From Lachnospiraceae bacterium (lineage in GTDB: Bacteria > Bacillota > Clostridia > Lachnospirales > Lachnospiraceae): a DNA stretch of 14,715 nt. Both the position numbers and the translations under genes were made by a program. Positions 6,891-14,692 of this stretch are shown here, in pieces; the first letter of the stretch is position 1, and every line of letters starts with the position of its first letter. The stretch is taken from the NCBI GenBank assembly GCA_024695225.1, contig JAILIO010000160.1, positions 1 to 14,715 of the forward strand, given 5' to 3'. The notes beneath the pieces are model-generated. The model saw nothing but the letters and a program-made list of their open reading frames with translations. It had not been told where the DNA came from and ran no database searches.

Positions 6891-8709
6891 TTTCCCTGTT
6901 TTCAAGTTCCCTGAACACATCTTCCCAGGTGATGCCCTCATTTGCCATAAGGACCATCAGATGATATAAGAAGTCTCCGATCTCATAAACCGTTTCATCA
7001 TTGTCCCCGTTCTTTGCGGAAATGATGATCTCGCTGGCTTCTTCCCCCACCTTCTTAAGGATCTTGTCGATGCCCTTGTCAAAGAGATAATTGGTGTAAG
7101 AGCCTTCCGCAGGATTCTGCTTTCTGTCATTTATGACCATAAGGTCTCTGAGGAGCACATCTCCCGCGAATGTATTGCTTGTATTTATGCTTTCCAAAGC
7201 CTCTTTAAAGATCTGTCCGTTTTCACCGGTTTCAACCTCGGAAACGGTATCCTTAGGCTTTTCATCAGTCTCCTTGTCATCCGCACCCGGGGCTTTTCTG
7301 ATCACATTGAAGAAACAGGACCGGTTTCCGGTGTGACAGGCAGCACCCGTCTGGTATACCTGGGCGGACAGAGTGTCCAGATCACAGTCAGCAGTGAGAG
7401 AGACCAGTTTCTGATAATGGCCGCTGGTCTCACCCTTTACCCATAAGGCGTTCCTGCTCCTTGAATGATAGGTCATATATCCGGTTTCAAGAGTCTTTTC
7501 GTAGGCATCTTCATCCATCCAGGCCATCATGAGAAGGTCGTCGTTCTCGTAATCCCTCACTATGACCGGGATAAGACCTGCGTCATTCTTTATGAGATCT
7601 GCCCAGGTGATATTGCTGTCGGCAACAGGCTTGGGGACCCAGGTTTTTATCTCAGCTATAGGTTCCACCCTGAATCCGGGATCGTCTTCCGGGATCAGTG
7701 TGATCTCGTGCATGTCTTCGGAAACCTGCATTCCGGATATATCGCCTCTCTCAAGTGCCTGCATCTCAGACACATCGTTCCCCTCGGGCACTTCAGTCTG
7801 CATCTGAGAGACATCGTTTCCTTCAGGTACTTCAGTCTGCATCTGAGAGGCATCGTTTCCTTCAGGTACCTCACCCTGAATACCTGACACATTATCCGCA
7901 TCGGGAACACCGGCCTGCATCTCAGACACATGGTTTCCCTCGGGAGTTTCAGTCTGGATCTGAGTCACATCGTTCCCCGCAGGAATCTCAGTCCCTACTC
8001 CGGTCTCATCATTTACCTCAGGAGCTTCACCCTTTATCTCAGGCATATCCATATCCTCGATAAACCCGTCAAAAGGCTCGTCTGAGAACTCGTCGTAATC
8101 TTCCTCCTCAGGGTTTTCGGACTCTTCCATGTAGTCATCAAAAGAGTCATCTTCCACAACAGATCTCATATCTGCAGCGCTCCCCGAAGAAATGACTGAA
8201 TTTACAGCGTCTGAGATGTACTTCTGATTGTTCCTCAGGATCTCATCTGCCACATCTGCCGCTTTCTCATTTTCCTCCGGCACATCCGTAAGGATCTCGC
8301 AGTCAACCCCGGTGATATCATTTATAAGCTCTGCGCTCTCCTCGCTGTCGGTCAAAAAGAGGGAGACATGTTCCGATGCCCTGAACAGGGAATCCCTGAC
8401 GGCATAACCCTCGGGCACATATACGCAAAGCCTTGCGACACCGAATTTGGCGTACGCTTCGGGAAGTTCTTTCAAGGTATCCGGCTGTGTTATATCAAAT
8501 ATTGCCCTTTCGCAGCCTGCGTAAATCATGTGCTTTACTTCATCGATATTTGTGAGTTTCCCCCCGGCAAACACGGTCCCTCCGAAATCCCGGGAGTACT
8601 TTCTCACCGTGTAGATAACGTCGTCAACGGAGGCGTTATCTTTCATCAAAAGCACAATGATCCCGCGCTCCGGAGCATATTTTTTATAAAGCATTTCATT
8701 ATCAGTCAT
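6871..8709 (-). CDS. hisIE: HisIE: phosphoribosyl-AMP cyclohydrolase / phosphoribosyl-ATP pyrophosphatase with atypical N-terminal extension
   Basis: This is a bifunctional enzyme for histidine steps 2 and 3. The ATG at 8709 overlaps the hisB stop by one base and has AAAGGAG 7 bases upstream; a GTG one codon earlier is an alternative. Of 612 residues, about 15-145 resemble part of a HisA/HisF TIM barrel (GGKLTNIDEVKHMIYAGC is like the GGIRT..D...LL.AG phosphate-binding segment), but the full barrel and its catalytic aspartates are not evident. Residues about 185-225 are very acidic. Residues 228-329 are 13-residue tandem repeats. HisI spans about 365-475, with LWVKGETSGHYQ, metal-binding DCDLD and zinc-ligand cysteines (C442, C458, C465 in ACHTGNRSC). 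HisE spans about 515-605, with KVGEEASEIIISAKN and GDFLYHLMVLMA. Both catalytic domains look intact. Usual HisIE is about 200-220 residues, so this one is nearly three times as long. Confidence 0.95.
   Translation of the reverse strand: MTDNEMLYKKYAPERGIIVLLMKDNASVDDVIYTVRKYSRDFGGTVFAGGKLTNIDEVKHMIYAGCERAIFDITQPDTLKELPEAYAKFGVARLCVYVPEGYAVRDSLFRASEHVSLFLTDSEESAELINDITGVDCEILTDVPEENEKAADVADEILRNNQKYISDAVNSVISSGSAADMRSVVEDDSFDDYMEESENPEEEDYDEFSDEPFDGFIEDMDMPEIKGEAPEVNDETGVGTEIPAGNDVTQIQTETPEGNHVSEMQAGVPDADNVSGIQGEVPEGNDASQMQTEVPEGNDVSQMQTEVPEGNDVSEMQALERGDISGMQVSEDMHEITLIPEDDPGFRVEPIAEIKTWVPKPVADSNITWADLIKNDAGLIPVIVRDYENDDLLMMAWMDEDAYEKTLETGYMTYHSRSRNALWVKGETSGHYQKLVSLTADCDLDTLSAQVYQTGAACHTGNRSCFFNVIRKAPGADDKETDEKPKDTVSEVETGENGQIFKEALESINTSNTFAGDVLLRDLMVINDRKQNPAEGSYTNYLFDKGIDKILKKVGEEASEIIISAKNGDNDETVYEIGDFLYHLMVLMANEGITWEDVFRELENRENDRQSS
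7723..8028 (-). repeat. In-frame 39-bp (13-residue) tandem repeats in hisIE
   Basis: Seven full units of consensus EVPEGNDVSQMQT run from 8028 to 7756, followed by a degenerate 11-residue unit to 7723. The three units at 281-319 of the GTG-started frame differ at only a few residues, while the outer units are more diverged, which fits recent duplication in the middle. The repeats are acidic and lack hydrophobic core residues, so they probably form a flexible spacer between the N-terminal region and HisI. Confidence 0.93.
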
Positions 8710-9296
8710 CACAGGGCTCCTTTCGTACTGGGGATGGCGTCTCCCCTTGTCACGCTCACAGCCTGGTTCATGGCCCTGGCAAAAGCCTTGAACATGGCTT
8801 CTGTCACATGATGGGCATTTCCGTTATTCAAAACCTTTATGTGCAGGTTCATGGCAGCTGAATAAGAGACTGCATAGAAAAATTCCCTCGTAAGGGAGGA
8901 ATCGTAAGCACCTATAAGAGGCGTCCCCGTGAAATCCGCGTCATAGCAGAAATAAGGACGTCCGCACAGATCCACCGCTGACAGCACAAGTGCTTCGTCC
9001 ATGGGAAGTATGCAGTCCCCGTATCTGTTGATCCCGGCCTTGTCTCCCAAAGCCTTCAGAATAGTCTGTCCCAGAACTATACCCGTATCCTCCACGGTAT
9101 GATGCTGATCCACATAGAGATCCCCCTTGGCTCTGACCTTCATATCGAAACCTGAATGCCTGGAAAATGAATTCAGCATGTGGTCAAAAAAACCGATGCC
9201 CGTATCGATATCAGCTTTCCCGGTGCCGTCCAGATCGACGGAGATCACTATATCTGTCTCGAGTGTCTTTCTGGCTACTTCAGAAATCCTGCTCAT
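8709..9296 (-). CDS. hisB: Imidazoleglycerol-phosphate dehydratase
   Basis: Catalyses dehydration of imidazole-glycerol phosphate to imidazole-acetol phosphate. The 195 residues match the monofunctional family length; there is no histidinol-phosphatase fusion as in enterobacteria. The manganese-binding histidine clusters are present: DQHHTVED (H65, H66) and NAHHVTEA (H162, H163), plus FFDHML (H39). The ending PSTKG is typical. The ATG overlaps the hisD stop (ATGA), with AGGAG about 10 bases upstream, and the stop overlaps the hisIE start, so translation is probably coupled through hisD-hisB-hisIE. Confidence 0.97.
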   Translation of the reverse strand: MSRISEVARKTLETDIVISVDLDGTGKADIDTGIGFFDHMLNSFSRHSGFDMKVRAKGDLYVDQHHTVEDTGIVLGQTILKALGDKAGINRYGDCILPMDEALVLSAVDLCGRPYFCYDADFTGTPLIGAYDSSLTREFFYAVSYSAAMNLHIKVLNNGNAHHVTEAMFKAFARAMNQAVSVTRGDAIPSTKGAL

Positions 9297-10621
9297 CTCT
9301 TGTCATCTCCTGTATCTTCAAATCTTACTCTTATTGAATTTGCGTGGGCGCTGAGCCCTTCTTTTTCCGCAAACAGTTCTATCTTTTCATGTGCGCATTT
9401 GAGCGCTTTCTCAGAATAGTAAATAATGCTGGACCTCTTGATAAAATCATCTGTGGACAGGGGTGAGAAGAACCTGGCAGTTCCCCCGGTGGGAAGTATG
9501 TGGTTTGGTCCTGCCCAGTAATCCCCCAGAGGTTCAGATGACCAGGGGCCTAAGAACACTGCTCCTGCATTTTTTATGCGGGACATGGTCTCAAAGGGAT
9601 CGACAGTCTGTATCTCCAGATGCTCCGGCGCCCATGCGTTCACAGCATCTATGGCGTCATCCAGTGATGGAGAAAGGTAAATATGCCCGTAATTCCTGAG
9701 AGAACTTTCGATGATCTCCCTTCTGTCCAGTTTATTAAGGAATCCTTCAATGCATTCCATAACGCCCTCTGCGACTCTCTTGCTCGTGGTCACAAGGACG
9801 GCGGCTGCCATCTCGTCGTGTTCCGCCTGGGACAGCAGATCTGCGGCCACAAATCCCGGATCTGCGCTGTCGTCACAGAGCACAAGTATCTCGGAAGGTC
9901 CTGCAACGGAATCTATGGACACATCTCCGAAACAGAATTTCTTTGCCAGAGCCACATAGATATTTCCGGGTCCGGTGATCTTGCACACCTTGGGTATGGA
10001 TGAGGTGCCATAAGCCATGGCGGCAATAGCCTGGGCTCCCCCTACCTTGTAGATCTCATCCGCCCCTGCTATGGAAGCAGCTGCAAGGGTTCCGGGATTC
10101 ACCTTCCCGTCAGCCCCGGCCGGGGTGCACATGACTATCCGGCCAACCCCTGCGGTCTTTGCGGGGATTATGTTCATGAGAACGCTTGATGGATATGCAG
10201 CCTTTCCTCCGGGTACATATACCCCTGTTATCTCAAGGGGGATCACTCTCTGTCCCAGGATGGACCCGTTGTCCTGCACATCGATCCAGGTATTCTTTTT
10301 CTGTTTTTCATGGAAAGAACGGATATTGTCTGCGCTCTCCCTCATTACGGCAATAAAATCACTGTCAAGGGATTCTGTAGCCTCCTTTATCTCCTCCTCG
10401 GTGACACGGATATTAGAAGGATCTATATCCCATCTGTCAAACTGTTTTGTGTACCTGAAAAGAGCCTCGTCGCCATTCTCCCTGACGTCCTGAATGATCG
10501 CCTTCACGGTGTCCTCGTATTTTGGAAGGAACCTGTCGCTGCCTCTGTTCTGCAGTTCTTTCAGTATCCTGTCCCGGGAGCTCTCATTCAGTTCCTCTAT
10601 GTTCAAAAGTTTATCACTCAT
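9293..10621 (-). CDS. hisD: Histidinol dehydrogenase
   Basis: Performs the last two NAD-dependent oxidations, L-histidinol to L-histidine. The 442 residues are full length. Signature segments are GVYVPGGKAAYPSSVLMN (133-150), the NAD-region ITGPGNIYVALAKK (215-228), and SVAGPSE (238-244). The zinc ligands are visible: Q265 and H268 in SQAEHDE, D367 in GDYWAGPNH, and H426 in GLSAHANSI. The catalytic E333-H334 pair lies in APEHLE. The start overlaps hisG by 8 bases, and the ribosome binding site is weak (AGAGAT region), which suggests dependence on translation of hisG. Confidence 0.97.
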   Translation of the reverse strand: MSDKLLNIEELNESSRDRILKELQNRGSDRFLPKYEDTVKAIIQDVRENGDEALFRYTKQFDRWDIDPSNIRVTEEEIKEATESLDSDFIAVMRESADNIRSFHEKQKKNTWIDVQDNGSILGQRVIPLEITGVYVPGGKAAYPSSVLMNIIPAKTAGVGRIVMCTPAGADGKVNPGTLAAASIAGADEIYKVGGAQAIAAMAYGTSSIPKVCKITGPGNIYVALAKKFCFGDVSIDSVAGPSEILVLCDDSADPGFVAADLLSQAEHDEMAAAVLVTTSKRVAEGVMECIEGFLNKLDRREIIESSLRNYGHIYLSPSLDDAIDAVNAWAPEHLEIQTVDPFETMSRIKNAGAVFLGPWSSEPLGDYWAGPNHILPTGGTARFFSPLSTDDFIKRSSIIYYSEKALKCAHEKIELFAEKEGLSAHANSIRVRFEDTGDDKR

Positions 10622-11276
10622 CTCTGTATATCTCTTTTCTCATTTTTGTAATAAGTTCTCTCACCCTGGCGCTTTCCATGTGCATCGACACACGGTTTAC
10701 GATCACCCTTGCAGACAGGGGGCACACTTCCTCCAAAACCTGAAGCCCGTTTTCCTTAAGTGTTGACCCGGTTTCCACTATATCGACTATGACATCCGCA
10801 AGCTCGACCAAAGGCGCCAGTTCCACCGATCCCGAAAGCTTTATTATATCCACTGTCTGATCTTTTCTGTTGTGGAAATAATCCCTTGCTATGTTTGGAT
10901 ACTTGCTGGCAACCCTGATCTGCTGGTGATGCTTTAAAAGCTCTGCATTTTCCGGAGGACCGCAGACGCACATCCTGCAGGCCCCAAAACCCAGATCCAG
11001 CACCTCATAGACCTGCCGGCTTTCCTCGAGTATGGTGTCTTTCCCGACTATTCCGATGTCCGCTGCCCCGTATTCAACAAAGGTGGGCACATCAGAGGGT
11101 TTTGCCAAAAACAGCTTTATCCTGTCCTTCTCGTCGGTAAATATAAGCTTTCTGGTCCCCTTTTCCGACATTCCGCCGGTCCCGACACCGATCTTTTCAA
11201 ACAGTTCGGCGGTCTTCTGGGCCAGCCTCCCCTTTCCGATGGCTATAGTCAGATATCTGTTGTCGTCTGAAAACAT
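10614..11276 (-). CDS. hisG: ATP phosphoribosyltransferase, short-form catalytic subunit
   Basis: Catalyses the committed step, joining ATP and PRPP to give phosphoribosyl-ATP. At 220 residues it is the short form, lacking the C-terminal histidine-binding ACT-like domain, so activity and feedback inhibition should need HisZ, encoded immediately upstream. Family segments: AIGKGRLAQKTAELF (12-26), YGAADIGIVGKDTILEE (69-85), VASKYPNIARDYF, and the PRPP-binding loop DIVETGSTLKENG. The ATG lies 4 bases after the hisZ stop, with GAGGAAAAGGTG just upstream, which is a good ribosome binding site. Confidence 0.97.
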   Translation of the reverse strand: MFSDDNRYLTIAIGKGRLAQKTAELFEKIGVGTGGMSEKGTRKLIFTDEKDRIKLFLAKPSDVPTFVEYGAADIGIVGKDTILEESRQVYEVLDLGFGACRMCVCGPPENAELLKHHQQIRVASKYPNIARDYFHNRKDQTVDIIKLSGSVELAPLVELADVIVDIVETGSTLKENGLQVLEEVCPLSARVIVNRVSMHMESARVRELITKMRKEIYRDE

Positions 11277-11280
11277 ATGG

Positions 11281-12273
11281 TCACCTTTTCCTCAGCGCTG
11301 CGATCACATCGTCCAGCACTATGGCAAAGCCCGTTGCAGGGCAGTCCTTTCCAAATTTTCCAAGAAGCCTGTCATAACGGCCTCCCATGGCGATGGCATC
11401 ACCTACCCCGTAGGTGTATGCTCTGAAAATGATGCCGGTATAATAGTTGTAACGGCTGAGAAGCCCCAGATCGAAGGATACGAAATGCCTGAGCTCGTCT
11501 CCGTCTATCAGTTCATAGGTCTCCTTAAGTCTGTTCACAGCCTCAGCAGAAAATGAGTTTCCGGCGTTTTCTGAGGCCTTTCCCAGGATCTCCGTGTTTC
11601 CGGAGAGATCTATCACATTCAGGAGCTGTTTCTGAACCACCTTTGGAACCTTGAGATCAGACAAAAGATCCTCTGCGGCAAACCAGTTCCTGCCGGAGAT
11701 CAGGTCTCTCAGAGACAGTTCATCTTCTTCGCTGAGTCCTGCTTCGTTGCAGAGTCCTTTGAAATAGGATGCGTTTCCGAGACTCACCGTGAATTTCTCA
11801 AGTCCCGCATCCATAAGACACCGTACGAGCAGTGACACGATCTCCGCATCAGATGCTGCGTCCCCTGCGCCTATAAGTTCAACCCCGGTCTGTGTGACTT
11901 CCGAAGGCTTCCCCATCAGAGGGCGGGTGGTGTTGAAGGTATTCCCGCAGTAATAAAACCTGAGCGGAAGCTCTGTATCCTTGTTGTTCAGGAAATACCT
12001 GGCGGCGCATCTGGCAACTGAAGGGGTGAAATCGGGACGGAACACAAGGGTGTCCCCGTTTCTGTCCACCATCTTATAAAACTCTCTGGAGGGCATTGTC
12101 CCTATATCCCGGGAGAATACATCAAAGTACTCAAAGGATGGGGTCATGATCTCTTCATAACCGCTGTTCTCCATGGCCTTGAGGATCTTATTTTCCACGC
12201 CCCTTCTGAATTTCAGTTCTTCGCCGTATATGTCACGCACACCGTCAGGGGTGTGCAATATCTCATTATTCAT
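11281..12273 (-). CDS. hisZ: ATP phosphoribosyltransferase regulatory subunit
   Basis: HisZ is a catalytically dead histidyl-tRNA synthetase paralogue that forms a hetero-octamer with short HisG and carries the histidine feedback site. I chose the ATG at 12273 (330 residues): it has GAAAGGTG 5 bases upstream and the sequence then reads directly into HTPDGVRDIYGEE, while the ATG at 12288 has no ribosome binding site and lies at the predicted transcript start. Class II synthetase-like segments are present (FRPDFTP about 78-84, the motif 2 region RFYYCGNTFNT, YNYYTGIIF, and AMGGRYDRLLGKFG). The anticodon-binding C-terminal domain of true HisRS is missing, as expected. First gene of the operon. 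Confidence 0.95.
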   Translation of the reverse strand: MNNEILHTPDGVRDIYGEELKFRRGVENKILKAMENSGYEEIMTPSFEYFDVFSRDIGTMPSREFYKMVDRNGDTLVFRPDFTPSVARCAARYFLNNKDTELPLRFYYCGNTFNTTRPLMGKPSEVTQTGVELIGAGDAASDAEIVSLLVRCLMDAGLEKFTVSLGNASYFKGLCNEAGLSEEDELSLRDLISGRNWFAAEDLLSDLKVPKVVQKQLLNVIDLSGNTEILGKASENAGNSFSAEAVNRLKETYELIDGDELRHFVSFDLGLLSRYNYYTGIIFRAYTYGVGDAIAMGGRYDRLLGKFGKDCPATGFAIVLDDVIAALRKR

Positions 12274-12278
12274 ACTTG

Positions 12279-12286
12279 CACCTTTC
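12279..12286 (-). promoter_or_regulatory. Ribosome binding site that sets the hisZ start
   Basis: GAAAGGTG on the minus strand, 5 bases before the ATG at 12273. It favours this start over the ATG five codons upstream. Confidence 0.7.
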
Positions 12287-12296
12287 ATAATTCGTC

Positions 12297-12326
12297 ATTC
12301 TACCACAAAACACACATACTAAACAA
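12297..12326 (-). promoter_or_regulatory. Probable promoter of the his operon
   Basis: Minus strand: -35 TTGTTT (12326-12321), an 18-base spacer, and -10 TAGAAT (12302-12297, five of six consensus bases) preceded by TGG, giving an extended -10. The transcript should start near 12290, leaving only about 17 leader bases. That is too short for a T-box or peptide-leader attenuator, so regulation by histidine at this promoter would need a repressor, or act only on HisZ-HisG activity. Confidence 0.6.
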
Positions 12327-12346
12327 TAGAGCCGTGGCACTCTGCC

Positions 12347-13780
12347 CTATATCCCCATCTGGGTGATGAACACCAGAAACAGCAGCGCTATCAGCCACCA
12401 TATCAGGAAAAGTGGCAGCAGGAACCTGACCCATTTGGAAAATGGCACCCTGCATATGGCCAGGGCTGCGAGTATCTCTCCCCCTGTGGGGGACAGGATG
12501 TTTGTAAAGGCATCCCCCAGCTGGTAAGCGATGACAGCCACCTGACGGCTCAGTCCCACCTGGTCCGCAAGGGGTATCATAAGCGGCATTGTGAGCTTAG
12601 CCTGGGCGGAGCCGGAAGGAACAATCACATTCAGTATCTCGTGGGCGATAAACATGGCGCACGCCATAAGGGCGTGGGGCGCATCCCCTATGAGCCCGTC
12701 CAGCCCGTGGAGGATGGTGTCCATAACATTTGCTTCCTCAAGGATGTGTATGGCTGCGTTTGCAAGCCCTATCATTATCCCGGGGAAAAGCATATCCTGG
12801 CAGCCCTTTATGAATCTTTCACATATCTCCCCCGGCCTCAGTCCACCGGCAATTCCTGCCAGGATCCCCGTGGCGAGAAAGACCGCCGACAGTTCATCGA
12901 TATAATATCCCTTTACGATGACCCCCCAGACAGAGAATCCGATGCCTGCTATGAAAATGATGAGAGCAAGCATCTGTCTTGCGGAGAAGACAGGGATGTT
13001 ATCGAGGTCTATCTTTTTTCCCTTATTGTATTTCTGATCGTAGGAATAGGCTTCGCTTATCTTGGGGGTCTTTTTCACAAGACGGGCGTAGATCATCACG
13101 TATGCTATGGAAGCAGCTTCCAGGATCCCCAAAAGTATCAGCCTTATGCCCTGCCCTGAGTATGCGGGAAGCCCTGCTATCTGCTGGGCTATACCCACAG
13201 TGAATGCATTTGTCACAGCTCCCCCGTATCCCGCAGTGGCTGCCATGAAGATAATACCGACAGCCGTCAGGGAATCGTAACCTGTGGTTATGCATATGGC
13301 CAGTATCAGGGGGACAAAGGCCAGAAATTCCTCAAAATTCCCGAGAAATGCAGCCCCACTGCCGAAGAACACCATGAGTATGGGGATCAGCAGGATCTCA
13401 TGACCCTTAAGCTTTTTAAGCATGTTTGCCACAGCCACGTTAAGGGCCCCGGTGCCGTTCAGTATGGAGAACATGCCCCCGATTATGAAAAGGAAAAAGA
13501 TTATATACGAGGCATTCTGAAGCCCCAGAGTCAGGGATTCCAAAAGACCCATTAGGGTTGTGGGGGTTCTCTCGATATATGTGAAACTGTCGGGGTCTAT
13601 GAGTTCCGCTCCTATGCTCTCATCCATGACCCGGGTATACTCACCTGCGGGTATTATGTATGAAAATACGGCGCACAGCATCACCACTATGCACATGAGA
13701 AGCATGGGATGCAGGGATTTTTCCGGTTTATCCTGCTTTGCTTCAGTTTTTCCCAGGAATGAAGATATCTTTAAGTTCAT
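12347..13780 (-). CDS. YfcC/DcuC-type membrane transporter
   Basis: This 477-residue protein has a polar start (1-22) and about eleven to thirteen hydrophobic segments, including 24-45, 91-110, 127-145, 150-168, 172-198, 212-232, 268-290, 296-313, 331-348, 368-388 and 448-472. The segment NVIVPSGSAQAKLTMPLMIPLADQ, split at 384-407, then YQLGDAFTNILSPTGGEI (419-436), is the hallmark of the YfcC branch of the C4-dicarboxylate anaerobic carrier superfamily. From family knowledge, members move dicarboxylates, amino acids or peptides by ion coupling or exchange; the substrate cannot be read from sequence. ATG at 13780 with GGGAGGG about 6 bases upstream. It lies 36 bases after the HD-GYP gene and may share its transcript. 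A separate promoter follows it for hisZ, so a link to histidine is only possible. Confidence 0.9.
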   Translation of the reverse strand: MNLKISSFLGKTEAKQDKPEKSLHPMLLMCIVVMLCAVFSYIIPAGEYTRVMDESIGAELIDPDSFTYIERTPTTLMGLLESLTLGLQNASYIIFFLFIIGGMFSILNGTGALNVAVANMLKKLKGHEILLIPILMVFFGSGAAFLGNFEEFLAFVPLILAICITTGYDSLTAVGIIFMAATAGYGGAVTNAFTVGIAQQIAGLPAYSGQGIRLILLGILEAASIAYVMIYARLVKKTPKISEAYSYDQKYNKGKKIDLDNIPVFSARQMLALIIFIAGIGFSVWGVIVKGYYIDELSAVFLATGILAGIAGGLRPGEICERFIKGCQDMLFPGIMIGLANAAIHILEEANVMDTILHGLDGLIGDAPHALMACAMFIAHEILNVIVPSGSAQAKLTMPLMIPLADQVGLSRQVAVIAYQLGDAFTNILSPTGGEILAALAICRVPFSKWVRFLLPLFLIWWLIALLFLVFITQMGI

Positions 13781-13816
13781 TTTGCCCTCCCTGTGTATCC
13801 GGCCTGTCCGGAGTCT

Positions 13817-14692
13817 TTATTTTTTGGGACCTCCCAGGCCAAGATCATCTAAAAACTTCCTGTCTTCATCCATCTCATCCCCGCTGTCGGAGTCAGATAC
13901 AACGGAGTTTTCATTGCCGCATTTCCCTTTTGAACTGTTGTCCGCATCTGTTTCAGGTGCATCTACAGCGCTGGCATCGGCCTTTTCCTTGTCAAGCTTT
14001 CCTTCCTCCGCAAGCTTCAGCATGGCGTCAACCACCTCTCCCTCAAGCTGGCTTCCCTTGATCCGCTTGAGTTCCTCCAGCACCACAGAGAGTTCCAGCT
14101 GTTTTCTGTATGGCCTGGTGGAATACATGGCATCGAATGTGTCGGCAACGGCTATGACACGGGCAACCTCCGGTATCTCAGTCCCTTTAAGCCCATGGGG
14201 ATAACCCTTGCCGTCCATGCGCTCATGGTGATAGCCTGCGCCAATGGCAAAATCTCTCAGGACCTTTACGCCCTTCAGCATATCCTCGCCCTTGGCGGCA
14301 TGGGTCTTCATTATCAGGAATTCTTCGTCATTAAGCCTTTCAGTCTTGTTCAGCACCTTGTCCTCGATGCCGATCTTTCCGATATCGTGGAGGAGAGCTA
14401 TATTGTAAAACTCTTCGATCTGTTCCTCCGTATAGCCCCTGGTCTCTGAAAGCTTTTCAGCAAGCAGCCTGGTGTAATACGCCACCCTGAAGGAATGCCC
14501 CCTGTTCTGGGTATCCCTCATATCTATGCATTTTGCGAAGGCTCTCATGATCTGATTGATGAACTGCCTGTCTTCTTCCTGTTTCTTCAGCAGTTCTTCG
14601 TTCTTTCTGCTGAAATAACGGTATATGGTCACAGCAAAAGCCAGGATTATGATGGCGGCCAGAAGGAACCAGAAAAGCAGGCTCTCATACAC
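13817..14692 (-). CDS. Membrane-anchored HD-GYP domain protein (start uncertain, may extend past window)
   Basis: From a GTG at 14692 this is 291 residues. AAAGGA lies 7 bases before the GTG, but the frame is open to 14715, so the gene may instead continue upstream with a sensor domain. One membrane helix (about 5-26), a short charged linker helix (28-45), then the HD-GYP domain (about 46-235): H66, HDIGKIG with H102-D103, H131, HHERMDGKGYPHG with H155-H156 and GYP at 163-165, and D184 in ADTFDAMYSTRPYR. All expected metal ligands are present, so it is probably an active cyclic-di-GMP (or related dinucleotide) phosphodiesterase facing the cytoplasm. The last 55 residues are an acidic Ser/Asp-rich tail ending DDLGLGGPKK, with no recognisable fold. 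The transporter gene follows 36 bases downstream. Confidence 0.9.
   Translation of the reverse strand: MYESLLFWFLLAAIIILAFAVTIYRYFSRKNEELLKKQEEDRQFINQIMRAFAKCIDMRDTQNRGHSFRVAYYTRLLAEKLSETRGYTEEQIEEFYNIALLHDIGKIGIEDKVLNKTERLNDEEFLIMKTHAAKGEDMLKGVKVLRDFAIGAGYHHERMDGKGYPHGLKGTEIPEVARVIAVADTFDAMYSTRPYRKQLELSVVLEELKRIKGSQLEGEVVDAMLKLAEEGKLDKEKADASAVDAPETDADNSSKGKCGNENSVVSDSDSGDEMDEDRKFLDDLGLGGPKK

Noticed and set aside
6891..6941. Upstream start for the RNase gene at 6941
   Set aside because: The 17 extra residues fall wholly inside the hisIE HisE domain and precede the usual N-terminus of the family; the ATG at 6890 fits better.
7756..8028. 39-bp direct repeats as a possible CRISPR array
   Set aside because: The units are contiguous without spacers, are multiples of three, and lie in frame inside hisIE.
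11281..12273. Histidyl-tRNA synthetase rather than HisZ
   Set aside because: It lacks the anticodon-binding C-terminal domain, is about 330 residues, and sits directly upstream of a short-form hisG.
12325..12343. Dyad AGAG...CTCT after the transporter stop as a terminator
   Set aside because: The stem is 4 bp plus a wobble and the tail (ATTGTTT) is poor; it overlaps the his promoter -35 region instead.
13798..13812. Hairpin between the HD-GYP and transporter genes
   Set aside because: A 5-bp stem (TCCGG/CCGGA) with no T tract on either strand; too weak to call a terminator or switch.
13560..14204. Plus-strand open frame of 214 codons
   Set aside because: It spans two clear minus-strand genes in antisense and gives a Ser-rich low-complexity product with no domain.
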